This document shows, one piece after another, positions 1-8,007 of a DNA stretch of 64,000 nt. The DNA is from Variovorax paradoxus (GTDB taxonomy: Bacteria; Pseudomonadota; Gammaproteobacteria; Burkholderiales; Burkholderiaceae_C). The DNA is taken from positions 2,855,001 through 2,919,000 of the forward strand of contig NZ_CP045644.1 of assembly GCF_009498455.1 (NCBI RefSeq). Direction: 5' to 3'. The stretch's first letter is position 1; every line of letters begins with the position of its first letter. The notes beneath the pieces were generated by a model that was given only the letters and a program-made list of their open reading frames with translations, was not told the DNA's origin and made no database searches. Position numbers and translations under genes: made by a program.

Positions 1-138
1 TACTACCTGGTGCGCGTGATCGGCGGCGTGCTGTACCTGGGCGGCATGCTGGTCATGGCCTGGAACGTCTGGATGACCGTGATCAGCGGCCGCTCGGTGC
101 GCGCCGAGATCCCGGCCGTTGCCGCCGCCCACGCCTGA
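1..138 (+). CDS. ccoN: Cytochrome c oxidase, cbb3-type, subunit I (C-terminal fragment)
   Basis: The window opens inside an open frame whose last 45 residues are visible, including one hydrophobic helix (YLGGMLVMAWNVW) and a short polar tail. It ends with TGA 26 bases before ccoO. CcoN is the heme-copper catalytic subunit of the high-affinity cbb3 terminal oxidase in the inner membrane. The identity comes mainly from position, since ccoN is the standard gene before ccoO, and from the membrane-helix ending. The catalytic histidines lie outside the window. Confidence 0.85.
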   Translation, partial: YYLVRVIGGVLYLGGMLVMAWNVWMTVISGRSVRAEIPAVAAAHA

Positions 139-164
139 AGCCCCGAAGCCTTTGAGGACGCACG

Positions 165-809
165 ATGAACGCACCTGACACCAAGACCCCCGCGCCCGCC
201 GCCACCGGCTTCACGCACGAGAAGGTCGAGACCAACAACCTGCTGATGATCGTGCTGATCCTGCTGGTGGTGGCCATCGGCGGCCTCGTGGAGATCGTGC
301 CGCTGTTCTTCCAGAAGTCGACCACCGAGGCGGTGCAGGGCGTGAAGCCGCTCACGCCGCTGCAGCTCGCGGGGCGCGACGTGTACCTGCGCGAGGGCTG
401 CTACAACTGCCACTCGCAGATGATCCGTCCGTTCCGCTCGGAGACGCTGCGCTACGGCCACTACTCGGTGGCCGGCGAGTTCGTGTACGACCACCCCTTT
501 CAGTGGGGCAGCAAGCGCACCGGCCCCGACCTGCACCGCGTGGGCGGGCGCTACAGCGACGAGTGGCACCGCATCCACCTGAACAACCCGCGCGACCTCG
601 TGCCCGAGTCGAACATGCCGGCCTACCCGTGGCTGGAGAAGGGGCTGGTCGACGGCGGCAGCATCGCCACCCACATGCGCGCGCTGCGCAAGGTCGGCGT
701 GCCCTACACCGACGAAGAGATCGCCAAGGCCGCCGACGAGGTGGCCGGCAAGACCGACATGGACGCCACCGTGGCCTACCTGCAATCGCTGGGCCTGGCG
801 CTCAAGTAA
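165..809 (+). CDS. ccoO: Cytochrome c oxidase, cbb3-type, subunit II
   Basis: A 214-residue mono-heme c-type cytochrome subunit that passes electrons to CcoN. Residues 25-45 form the N-terminal membrane anchor. A single heme c motif CYNCH lies at 79-83, followed by the family-typical [11 protein letters not shown] stretch, and Met151 in ESNMPAYPW is a plausible axial ligand. The length is close to that of other CcoO proteins. It is the second gene of the ccoNOQPG operon and all intergenic gaps are short, so co-transcription is likely. Confidence 0.97.
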   Translation: MNAPDTKTPAPAATGFTHEKVETNNLLMIVLILLVVAIGGLVEIVPLFFQKSTTEAVQGVKPLTPLQLAGRDVYLREGCYNCHSQMIRPFRSETLRYGHYSVAGEFVYDHPFQWGSKRTGPDLHRVGGRYSDEWHRIHLNNPRDLVPESNMPAYPWLEKGLVDGGSIATHMRALRKVGVPYTDEEIAKAADEVAGKTDMDATVAYLQSLGLALK

Positions 810-832
810 GAAGAAAGAACAGGCAACGCCCC

Positions 833-973
833 ATGACCGACATCACCACCCTGCGCATCGCCGCGACCATCGCCTGCTTCGTTGTCTTCATCGGCATCGT
901 GGCCTGGGCTTCTTCGCGCCGCAACACGGAGCGCTTCGCCGAAGCGGCACGCCTGCCCTTCGAGCAAGACTGA
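833..973 (+). CDS. ccoQ: Cytochrome oxidase subunit CcoQ (small cbb3 assembly subunit)
   Basis: A 46-residue protein with one transmembrane segment (about residues 8-26) and a short charged cytoplasmic tail. It sits between ccoO and ccoP, the standard place of ccoQ. CcoQ stabilises the assembled cbb3 complex and carries no cofactor. The ATG at 833 was chosen over upstream in-frame codons because it gives the normal CcoQ size and starts just after ccoO ends. A purine-rich stretch (AAGAAAGAA) precedes it. Confidence 0.88.
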   Translation: MTDITTLRIAATIACFVVFIGIVAWASSRRNTERFAEAARLPFEQD

Positions 974-986
974 CGGGGAGCCCACC

Positions 987-1901
987 ATGAGCGATTTCAT
1001 CAGTCACTTCTGGTCCAGCTACGTGGCCGTGGCCTCGCTGCTGAGCATCCTGGGCTGCGTGCTGCTGCTGTGGCTCACGGCGCGCAAGCGCGTGGCCTCG
1101 GACGCCGACAACACCACCGGCCATGTGTGGGACGAAGACCTGCGCGAATCCAACAACCCGCTGCCGATGTGGTGGGTGGGCCTGTTCGTGCTGACCATCG
1201 TCTTCGGCATCGGCTACCTGGCCGTGTTCCCCGGCCTGGGCAGCTTCCGCGGCACGCACGACTGGAGCTCGCGCGGCGAGTACCAGGAAGACATGGCCAA
1301 GGCCACGCAGGCGCTGGAGCCCGTGTATGCGCGCTACGCCCCCATGCCGATCGAAGAGGCCGCACGCGACCCGCAGGCCCACGCCATCGGCGAGCGCCTG
1401 TTCATGAACAACTGCGCGCAGTGCCACGGTTCCGACGCGCGCGGCAGCAAGGGCTTTCCGAACCTCACCGATGCCGACTGGCTGCACGGCGGCACGCCCG
1501 ACAAGATCGTCGAATCGATCACCAAGGGCCGCACCGGCGTGATGCCGCCGGCCGCCGCCATGGTCGGCTCGCCCGACGACGTGAAGAACGTCGCCAACTA
1601 CGTGCTGAGCCTGTCGGGCGAGCCGCACGACTCGCTGCGTGCGGGCCTGGGCAAGTCGAAGTTCGCGGCCTGCGCGGCCTGCCACGGCATCGGCGGCGTG
1701 GGCAACGCCGCGATGGGCGCCCCGCGCCTGAGCGATCGCATCTGGCTGCACGGCTACGGCGAGGCCGCCATCGTGCAGATCATCAACGAGGGCAAGCACA
1801 GCGCCATGCCCGCCCAGGAGGGCCGCCTGACCGAGGCGCAGATCAAGCTGCTGGCGTCGTACGTGTGGGGCATGTCCAACCCGCCTGCCGGGACGCCATG
1901 A
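987..1901 (+). CDS. ccoP: Cytochrome c oxidase, cbb3-type, subunit III (di-heme)
   Basis: A 304-residue di-heme cytochrome c subunit, the electron entry point of cbb3 oxidase. Two membrane helices lie near residues 11-31 and 61-82, and two heme c motifs follow: CAQCH at 143-147 and CAACH at 229-233. The family WDEDLRESNNPLPMWW segment is present before the second helix. The ATG at 987, preceded by GGGGAG, gives the usual CcoP N-terminus. Its stop overlaps the ccoG start (ATGA), which indicates translational coupling. Confidence 0.97.
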   Translation: MSDFISHFWSSYVAVASLLSILGCVLLLWLTARKRVASDADNTTGHVWDEDLRESNNPLPMWWVGLFVLTIVFGIGYLAVFPGLGSFRGTHDWSSRGEYQEDMAKATQALEPVYARYAPMPIEEAARDPQAHAIGERLFMNNCAQCHGSDARGSKGFPNLTDADWLHGGTPDKIVESITKGRTGVMPPAAAMVGSPDDVKNVANYVLSLSGEPHDSLRAGLGKSKFAACAACHGIGGVGNAAMGAPRLSDRIWLHGYGEAAIVQIINEGKHSAMPAQEGRLTEAQIKLLASYVWGMSNPPAGTP

Positions 1902-3322
1902 CGCGAAGGACCGTCATTCCCATCGCCAGCGCACCACCCGCCGCTGCGCCGGAGGTCGGTCTCTACGAGGCGACGAAAAAAATCTACCCGCGCAGCGTGC
2001 AGGGCCTGTTCGCGCGCTGGCGCTGGGCCATGGTCTTCCTCACCCAGCTGGTGTTCTACGGCATGCCCTGGGTGGAGTGGGGCGAGCGGCAGATGGTGCT
2101 GTTCGACCTGGCCGCGCGCCGCTTCTACATCTTCGGGCTGGTGCTGTACCCGCAAGACCTGATCTACCTGTCGGGCCTGCTGGTGATCAGCGCGCTCTCG
2201 CTCTTCCTGTTCACGGCCGTGGCCGGCCGCCTGTGGTGCGGCTATGCCTGCCCGCAGACCGTCTACACCGAGATGTTCCTGTGGGTCGAGCAGCGCATCG
2301 AAGGCAACCGCAGCGCGCGCATCCGCCTCGACGCCGGTGCGTTCTCGCTCGAGAAGCTGGTGAAGAAGGCCTTCAAGCACCTCGTATGGATCGGCATCGC
2401 GCTGTGGACCGGCTTCACCTTCGTGGGCTACTTCACGCCGATTCGCGAGCTGGGCATGGCCTTCCTGCAGACGCAGATGGGCTCGTGGGAAGTGTTCTGG
2501 GTGTTCTTCTACGGCTTTGCCACGTATGGCAACGCCGGCTTCATGCGCGAGCAGGTGTGCAAGTACATGTGCCCGTACGCGCGCTTCCAGAGCGCGATGT
2601 TCGATCGCGACACGCTCATCGTCAGCTACGACCCGCAGCGCGGCGAGCCGCGCGCACCGCGCCGCAAGGCCGTCGATCCGCGCAGCGCCGCCCTGGGCGA
2701 CTGCATCGACTGCAGCCTGTGCGTGCAGGTGTGCCCCACGGGCATCGACATCCGCCAGGGCCTGCAGTACGAGTGCATCGGCTGCGGCCTGTGCGTGGAC
2801 GCCTGCGACAGCGTGATGGACAAGATGGGCTACGCGCCGCGCCTCATCCGCTACGACACGCAGAACGGCATGGAGGCCGGCTGGTCGCGCCGGCAGCTCT
2901 GGCGCCGCGTGCTGCGACCGCGCGTACTGATCTACACCGCGCTGCTCGCGCTGTTGGTGGTGGGCCTGCTCGCCAGCCTGGTCGTGCGCACGCCGCTGAA
3001 GGTCGACGTGGTGCGCGACCGCGCCTCGCTGGCGCGCATCGTCGAGGGCGGGCGGCTGGAGAACGTCTACCGGCTGCAGATCATGAACGCGACCGAGCGC
3101 ACGCAGCACTACCGCATCGCCGCGCGCGGCATCGACGGGATGAGCGTGTCGCCCGACGAGGCCGTCGAGGTCGAGCCCGCGCAGGCGCGCTGGGTCGCCG
3201 TGCGGCTGCAGGTGCCTTATGGCGCCGCGCCGGCCGGTTCGCACACGGTGCACTTCGACATCCGGCAGGTGGATGGCGCGGCGCAGGTTTCCGAAAAAGC
3301 GGTCTTCCTGGTGCCGCGCTGA
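1898..3322 (+). CDS. ccoG: Cytochrome c oxidase accessory protein CcoG (FixG/RdxA family)
   Basis: A 474-residue membrane-bound iron-sulfur protein needed for cbb3 maturation and linked in this family to copper delivery. It has membrane helices near 42-60, 90-112, 160-180, 195-212 and 342-365. Cysteine motifs CGYACP and CKYMCP flank helices. Two ferredoxin-type 4Fe-4S motifs lie at C269/272/275/279 and C293/296/299/303, and a C-terminal immunoglobulin-like FixG domain follows. The start overlaps the ccoP stop by four bases. The copper ATPase ccoI and ccoS are not seen here and may lie upstream of ccoN. Confidence 0.96.
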   Translation: MTRRTVIPIASAPPAAAPEVGLYEATKKIYPRSVQGLFARWRWAMVFLTQLVFYGMPWVEWGERQMVLFDLAARRFYIFGLVLYPQDLIYLSGLLVISALSLFLFTAVAGRLWCGYACPQTVYTEMFLWVEQRIEGNRSARIRLDAGAFSLEKLVKKAFKHLVWIGIALWTGFTFVGYFTPIRELGMAFLQTQMGSWEVFWVFFYGFATYGNAGFMREQVCKYMCPYARFQSAMFDRDTLIVSYDPQRGEPRAPRRKAVDPRSAALGDCIDCSLCVQVCPTGIDIRQGLQYECIGCGLCVDACDSVMDKMGYAPRLIRYDTQNGMEAGWSRRQLWRRVLRPRVLIYTALLALLVVGLLASLVVRTPLKVDVVRDRASLARIVEGGRLENVYRLQIMNATERTQHYRIAARGIDGMSVSPDEAVEVEPAQARWVAVRLQVPYGAAPAGSHTVHFDIRQVDGAAQVSEKAVFLVPR

Positions 3323-3333
3323 AAGGTCTTCCC

Positions 3334-3624
3334 ATGAACGACGCCCTGCCGATGAACGAGCCCGCAACCTCCGGCCCCTGGTGGCGCTATCCACTGGTCT
3401 GGCTGGTGATCGCAGGGCCCGCCGTCGTGGTGCTCGTGAGCATCGCGACCGTCTGGCTGGCGCTGCGCACGCCCGAGGTGCTGGTGTCGGAGGACTACTA
3501 CCGCGAAGGCATCGAGATCAACCGCACGCTCGCCGACAAGAAACTGATGCCGGCGCAGGCCGGGCGCAACCATGCGGCCACGCCCGAGGGCGACGTGCCG
3601 GTGCCCAAGCGGGGCGCGCAGTGA
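3334..3624 (+). CDS. ccoH: FixH-family protein (CcoH-like cbb3 assembly factor)
   Basis: A 96-residue protein with one N-terminal membrane helix (about residues 18-42) and a periplasmic tail containing SEDYYREGIEINR, a pattern seen in the FixH/CcoH family after the helix. It is shorter than many FixH proteins (about 150 residues), so the beta-rich periplasmic domain is largely absent. It lies 11 bases after ccoG, the usual place for ccoH. The role, a membrane chaperone for cbb3 subunits, is inferred from family and context. Confidence 0.8.
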   Translation: MNDALPMNEPATSGPWWRYPLVWLVIAGPAVVVLVSIATVWLALRTPEVLVSEDYYREGIEINRTLADKKLMPAQAGRNHAATPEGDVPVPKRGAQ

Positions 3625-3863
3625 GTGCCATGCGCCGCGTGGCCGGCATCCTCTGGCCGTCGTTCCTCGTCGCCTGCGGCATGGAGGTGCTGGTGTTCGC
3701 GCTGATCGACCCGGTCCACTCCTACTGCGGCGCGGACGCGCTGCACATGTCGCGCCAAGGCATCTACACCGTGTCCTTCTTCGTGTTCTGGCTGATGGCA
3801 GCGGCCTCGAGCGCGTGCACCACGTTGCTGGCTCTGCCGTCAGAGAAAGAGACCGCGCAATGA
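3621..3863 (+). CDS. Small two-helix membrane protein of unknown function
   Basis: About 80 residues with two hydrophobic segments (roughly 8-27 and 46-68 from the GTG start) joined by a loop with a single Cys (HSYCGAD). The GTG at 3621 overlaps the ccoH stop (GTGA); an internal ATG at 3630 would give 77 residues. The hemN start overlaps its stop by four bases, so it is embedded in the cbb3-hemN operon with coupling on both sides. I do not recognise a named family. Location suggests a role in oxidase assembly or heme supply. Confidence 0.75.
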   Translation: MSAMRRVAGILWPSFLVACGMEVLVFALIDPVHSYCGADALHMSRQGIYTVSFFVFWLMAAASSACTTLLALPSEKETAQ

Positions 3864-5263
3864 CGCTCGCCCTTGCCATTCCCGACACGCCCTCCGTGCT
3901 GCCCGTCGAACTGCTGCGCCGCTTCGACGTGCCCGGCCCGCGCTACACCTCGTACCCCACGGCCGACCGCTTTGTCGACAGCTTCGGCGCCGGCGACTAC
4001 GCCCAGGCGCTGCACCAACGGCGCGACGCGGACACGGCGGGCGAGCCGCTGTCGCTGTACGTGCACATCCCGTTCTGCGAATCGCTGTGCTACTACTGCG
4101 CCTGCAACAAGGTCGTCACCAAGCACCGCGAACGCGGACGCGCGTACCTCGACTACCTCGCGCGCGAAGTGGCGCTGCAGGTCGCGCAACTCGGGCCCGA
4201 CGCGCCCGTCGGCCAGCTGCACCTGGGCGGCGGCACGCCGACCTTCCTCGACGACGAAGAACTGGGCGAGCTGGTCGCGATGCTGCGCCGTGCGTTCGCC
4301 TTCGTGCCGGGCGGCGAGCAGTCGATCGAGATCGATCCGCGCACCGTCGATGCACAGCGCTTGGCGGCGCTGGCCGCGCTCGGCTTCAACCGCCTGAGCT
4401 TCGGCGTGCAGGACTTCGACCCCGCCGTGCAGCAGGCCGTGCACCGCATCCAGCCGGCAGAACAGGTCTTCGCGCTGATGGACACGGCGCGCGCGCTGGG
4501 CTTTCGCTCGATCAATGTCGACCTGATCTACGGCCTGCCGCGCCAGAACGACGCCTCGTTCGAGCGCACGCTCGCGCAGATCCGCGACCTGCGGCCCGAC
4601 CGCATCGCGCTGTATGCCTACGCCCACCTGCCGGAGCGCTTCAAGCCGCAGCGGCGCATCGCCGCCGACGAACTGCCCGATGCGCCCACGCGCGTGCGCA
4701 TGCTCGGTCGCGCGATTGCCGCGCTCACCGAAGCCGGCTACGTCTACATCGGCATGGACCACTTCGCACTGCCGGACGATCCGCTCGCCGTGGCCAAGCG
4801 GGAGGGCCGGCTGCACCGCGACTTCCAGGGCTACAGCACGCAGCCCGACGGCGACCTCGTCGCGCTCGGCGTGTCGGCCATCGGCCGCGTGGGCGCGACC
4901 TACAGCCAGAACGCGAAGACGCTCGAAGACTATTACGCGCTGCTCGACCAGGGCCACCTGCCCGTGGTCAAGGGCCTCGCGCTGTCGGACGACGACGTGC
5001 TGCGCCGCGACGTCATCATGGCGCTGATGTGCCGCGGCCGCGTGGACTTCGACGCCGTCGAGGCCGCGCACGGCATCGCTTTTGCGGACTACTTCGCGCC
5101 CGAACGCGCCGCGCTGGCGCCCATGGCCGAACAGGGGCTGGTGTGCCTGTCGGCGCGCGCCATCGAGGTCACCGAGGCCGGCTGGTTCCTCGTGCGCGCG
5201 GTGGCGATGGTGTTCGACCGCTACTGCGCCGCGACGCGCACGCGCTTCTCGCGCGTGGTCTAG
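3860..5263 (+). CDS. hemN: Oxygen-independent coproporphyrinogen III oxidase
   Basis: A radical-SAM enzyme of 467 residues that converts coproporphyrinogen III to protoporphyrinogen IX without oxygen, supplying heme under low oxygen. The N-terminus has the HemN signature GPRYTSYPTADRF. The cluster-binding motif C73-x3-C77-x2-C80 plus Cys82 matches true HemN rather than HemW. GGGTPTFL is the SAM-binding glycine motif, and the C-terminal HemN domain is full length. It is the likely last or next-to-last member of the cbb3 operon, which fits joint production of a heme-rich oxidase and its cofactor. Confidence 0.95.
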   Translation: MTLALAIPDTPSVLPVELLRRFDVPGPRYTSYPTADRFVDSFGAGDYAQALHQRRDADTAGEPLSLYVHIPFCESLCYYCACNKVVTKHRERGRAYLDYLAREVALQVAQLGPDAPVGQLHLGGGTPTFLDDEELGELVAMLRRAFAFVPGGEQSIEIDPRTVDAQRLAALAALGFNRLSFGVQDFDPAVQQAVHRIQPAEQVFALMDTARALGFRSINVDLIYGLPRQNDASFERTLAQIRDLRPDRIALYAYAHLPERFKPQRRIAADELPDAPTRVRMLGRAIAALTEAGYVYIGMDHFALPDDPLAVAKREGRLHRDFQGYSTQPDGDLVALGVSAIGRVGATYSQNAKTLEDYYALLDQGHLPVVKGLALSDDDVLRRDVIMALMCRGRVDFDAVEAAHGIAFADYFAPERAALAPMAEQGLVCLSARAIEVTEAGWFLVRAVAMVFDRYCAATRTRFSRVV

Positions 5264-5269
5264 GACGGT

Positions 5270-5971
5270 ATGGACTCACCCGCACTCGCCGGCGCCGCAT
5301 TGCTGATGGGGCTCGCAGGCGGGCCGCATTGCGTGGCGATGTGCGGCGCGGTGTCGTCCGCGGTGATCCGCATCGTGCCGGCGGGTGGGCCCTCGCAGGC
5401 CACGCACGCCATCGCACCGGTCGCCTTCCACCTCGGCCGCATGGCGAGCTACGCAGCGGCCGGCGCCGTCGCCGCCGCGAGCCTGCACGGCCTGGGCGCA
5501 GCGAGCGCGCAGGTCGCGGCCTGGCGGCCGCTGTGGGTGATGCTGCATGTGTTCGTGCTCGCGTGGGGCGTGGTGCTCGCTGTCGCGGGTCGCCAGCCGC
5601 TGTGGGCGCAGCGCGCCGGGCGCGCGCTCGAAGCGCGTCTGCGCCCGAGGGCCGGCAGCTCGCTGCTGGGCGTGCTCGCCACGGGCACGCTGTGGGTCGC
5701 GATGCCTTGCGGCCTGCTTTACTCCGCGCTGATGCTGGCCGCGTTGGGCAACGGGCCGTGGCAGGGCGCCTCGACGATGGCACTGTTCGCGCTCGGCAGC
5801 AGCGTGTCGCTGCTCGCAGCGCCGTGGCTGTGGCAGCGGCTGCGCGGGTGGGGTGACAGCGGCACGCGCCAGGCCTGGGGGGCGCGGCTGGCGGGTGTGT
5901 TGCTGGCGGCGGTGGCGTTGCAGGCGTTGTGGATGGATTTGAGCCATCGCATTGCCGATTGGTGCGGCTGA
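5270..5971 (+). CDS. TauE/SafE-DsbD-like multi-pass membrane protein
   Basis: A 233-residue membrane protein with about six hydrophobic segments. The start MGLAGGPHCVAMCGA matches the bacterial TauE/SafE family with a paired GGxHCxxMC signature, usually called sulfite exporter TauE/SafE family or cytochrome c biogenesis-like. A second glycine/cysteine motif (AMPCGLLYSAL) appears in the middle. It follows hemN by six bases, so it probably shares the operon. Relatives beside cco genes are thought to act in copper or redox handling for oxidase assembly; that role is inference here. Confidence 0.82.
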   Translation: MDSPALAGAALLMGLAGGPHCVAMCGAVSSAVIRIVPAGGPSQATHAIAPVAFHLGRMASYAAAGAVAAASLHGLGAASAQVAAWRPLWVMLHVFVLAWGVVLAVAGRQPLWAQRAGRALEARLRPRAGSSLLGVLATGTLWVAMPCGLLYSALMLAALGNGPWQGASTMALFALGSSVSLLAAPWLWQRLRGWGDSGTRQAWGARLAGVLLAAVALQALWMDLSHRIADWCG

Positions 5972-6056
5972 CGACCCGTTCATCCGTCGCCGATGTCGCC
6001 GAAGGATGGCGTCGGTCGGCATTTAAGCTCGCGGCTTTGATGTCCTCTGGAACCGC

Positions 6057-6473
6057 ATGCTCTCTGCCGCCCGCCATCTCGCCTTTCACGGTTCCCTCGT
6101 CTTGTTGTTCGGATTGCTGCTGGGCGCGCCCTATGCGCGAGCGATCAAGCGCAATGCCGCGGCTCACGTCGTGAATTCCTGGCGCGTCGCGCACTTGAGC
6201 CTGCCGATCGGTGCAACCTTGATGTTCGCGGTTGCCGCATGGCTGCCATCGGTGTCTGCGCCGGCGCCTCTGGCGTGGACCATTGCCATCGCCCTGATCG
6301 TGTCGGCCTATGGATTCTGTGTCTCTACGCCGCTGGCCGCGTTGACCGGCCGTCGCGGGTTGTCGGCCGGCGAGGGATGCGAACGTGTGGTCTATCTCGG
6401 CAACATGATCGGCGCGATCGCCTCGATCGTTGGCGGTGCGGCGCTGGTGGGGGCGGCGTTCATCGCTCTGTAG
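6057..6473 (+). CDS. Small four-helix membrane protein, possibly styrene-oxide-isomerase-like fold
   Basis: A 138-residue protein with four likely membrane helices (about 7-25, 47-64, 71-91 and 110-136) and little soluble sequence. The stretch WRVAHLSLPIGATLMFAVAAWLP resembles in pattern the first half of styrene oxide isomerases (RAHxxL, then xVAxxLP), but the match is from memory and weak. It stands alone downstream of the oxidase operon with an 85-base gap. Function unknown. The start at 6057 has no strong ribosome-binding site. Confidence 0.65.
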   Translation: MLSAARHLAFHGSLVLLFGLLLGAPYARAIKRNAAAHVVNSWRVAHLSLPIGATLMFAVAAWLPSVSAPAPLAWTIAIALIVSAYGFCVSTPLAALTGRRGLSAGEGCERVVYLGNMIGAIASIVGGAALVGAAFIAL

Positions 6474-6529
6474 GCGTGCCACGGCGCCGTCGCGCGCCCA
6501 GTCCTTTTTTCAGGGCGTCGGACAAGCCT

Positions 6530-7027
6530 TCAGCCGATGCTCTCGATCAGCAGCGCCTGCAGCACGAACCGCCGGTTGTCGGCCGGTGCGGTGCGCTCGC
6601 CGAGCAGCCCCGCGAGCGCGGCCGTGGGGTGGCTGTCGGCTGCCGCACCGTCGTGCACCGGAATGCCCGCGTGCTGGCCGATCTGCCGCACCAGCGCCGC
6701 ATCGATGCCCTCGCAGGCCACGGCGTCGTAAAGCCGGCCGAGCATGCGCGCCGTGTGCTGCAGCTCCTGCACCGGCGTGGCGGGTGACAGGCTGGAGCGC
6801 ATGGTCGCGACCTGCGCGCCCAGCTCTTCGGCGGCCTGGCGCAGCAGGGCGAGCGCGTCGCTGTCGCCGGTCTCGCTGAGCAGGCCGAGGTTCTTGCCGC
6901 GCAGCAGCCGCGGCGGCGCGGCGCCGTCGAGCGCGGCGCGCTGGAGCAGCCGGGCGCGGCCGAGCAGGCTGGCTTCTTTCTGGGGCGACAGCGCAGCGGC
7001 GAAGGAGTGCATGGCAAGGTTCGACAT
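6530..7027 (-). CDS. Hypothetical alpha-helical protein divergent from the Crp/Fnr gene
   Basis: A 165-residue, largely helical soluble protein with no membrane segment, no cysteine pattern and no family I recognise. The first 80 residues are rich in Arg/Leu/Ala (LLGRARLLQRAAL), and a second helical part surrounds HTARMLGRLYDAVACEGID. It is transcribed away from the neighbouring Crp/Fnr regulator. The shared intergenic region holds an FNR-type box centred about 45 bases from this start codon, so oxygen-linked control is plausible. Confidence 0.6.
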   Translation of the reverse strand: MSNLAMHSFAAALSPQKEASLLGRARLLQRAALDGAAPPRLLRGKNLGLLSETGDSDALALLRQAAEELGAQVATMRSSLSPATPVQELQHTARMLGRLYDAVACEGIDAALVRQIGQHAGIPVHDGAAADSHPTAALAGLLGERTAPADNRRFVLQALLIESIG

Positions 7028-7065
7028 GTGTCTCGCGGAGGCTAGCCAGCCTTGTGTTTCCCGCC

Positions 7066-7079
7066 TTGACGCACATCAA
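7066..7079. promoter_or_regulatory. FNR-type box (TTGACGCACATCAA)
   Basis: The sequence TTGACGCACATCAA matches the FNR consensus TTGAT-N4-ATCAA with one mismatch. It lies between the hypothetical gene ending at 6530 (start at 7027) and the Crp/Fnr gene (start at 7236). It could control either or both genes, including autoregulation of the regulator. Confidence 0.75.
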
Positions 7080-7235
7080 GGCCGGGGCCGCTGTTACACG
7101 CCGGACACAGAGCGTTCACCCGACGTTACGCACCGATGCGGGCCGTTGTCACTGCGGGGCCTCGCGCTTCCTAGCATCGAGACATCGCCTGATCGCAGGC
7201 GAAAGCTACACAAGACAGAACGCCGAGGAATCCCC

Positions 7236-7994
7236 ATGCTCACGAGTGCCCGCCCCCATCCCATCCTCCCGCTTCGGCCCCTTCCGACGGTGCAGAAGGA
7301 AGACGCGGGCCGGCGCACGGCCGAGCGCCTGCGCGTGCTGGCCGAGCAGCTGCAACCGCAGCGCCGCATGGTGCACACGGGCGATGTGATCTACCAGGCC
7401 GGCGAACGCTTCGGCAACCTCTACATCCTGAACTCGGGCTTCTTCAAGATCGTGAACCTCTCGGCCGATGGCCGCGAGCAGGTGGTGGGTCTCAAGTTCC
7501 GCGGCGACTGGCTGGGCTTCGACGGCATCGCGGGCCAGCGCTACGTGTGCGACGCCGTGGCGATGGACACGGGCGAGGTCTGGGTCGTGCCCTACGAATC
7601 GCTGCTGACGGCCTGCACCGCGCACCCCGCGCTGCTGCAGATGCTGCACGCCGCCATGAGCCGCGAGATCGCGCACGACCGCGATTCGCTGATGTCGGTG
7701 TGCACCTTGCCGGCCGACGCGCGCGTGGCCGACTTCCTGCGCTACTGGGCCGAGTCGCTGGCCGACCGCGGTATGCGCACCGACGAGATCACGCTGCGCA
7801 TGACGCGCGCCGAAATCGGCAACTACCTGGGCATGACGCTCGAAAGCGTGAGCCGTGCGCTGTCGCGGCTGGCGCGCGACAAGGTCATCGGCTTTGCCAC
7901 CAAGGGCCGGCGTGAGGTGCAGATTCCCGATGTGGGTGCGCTGTCGGCCTTCGTGCAGCGCTGCCTGGCGCCGGCGCCTGCCATGCTTCAGTAA
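7236..7994 (+). CDS. Crp/Fnr-family transcriptional regulator lacking an N-terminal Fe-S motif
   Basis: A 252-residue regulator with a cyclic-nucleotide-binding-like beta-roll (about 40-140), a long dimer helix and a C-terminal winged helix. The recognition helix reads E203-S-V-S-R207, the E-xx-SR pattern that reads TTGAT half-sites, so FNR-type boxes are its likely targets. The N-terminal cysteine set that binds oxygen-sensitive 4Fe-4S in FNR is missing; only scattered Cys (105, 127, 156 and one near the end) remain. It may be FixK/DNR-like, responding to another signal or acting constitutively. It sits close to the cbb3-hemN operon. Confidence 0.9.
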   Translation: MLTSARPHPILPLRPLPTVQKEDAGRRTAERLRVLAEQLQPQRRMVHTGDVIYQAGERFGNLYILNSGFFKIVNLSADGREQVVGLKFRGDWLGFDGIAGQRYVCDAVAMDTGEVWVVPYESLLTACTAHPALLQMLHAAMSREIAHDRDSLMSVCTLPADARVADFLRYWAESLADRGMRTDEITLRMTRAEIGNYLGMTLESVSRALSRLARDKVIGFATKGRREVQIPDVGALSAFVQRCLAPAPAMLQ

Positions 7995-8007
7995 GACGAG
8001 ACGCCGC

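Noticed and set aside
1754..3394. 546-codon antisense frame over ccoG
   Set aside because: The sense strand has the ferredoxin motifs and helices of CcoG.
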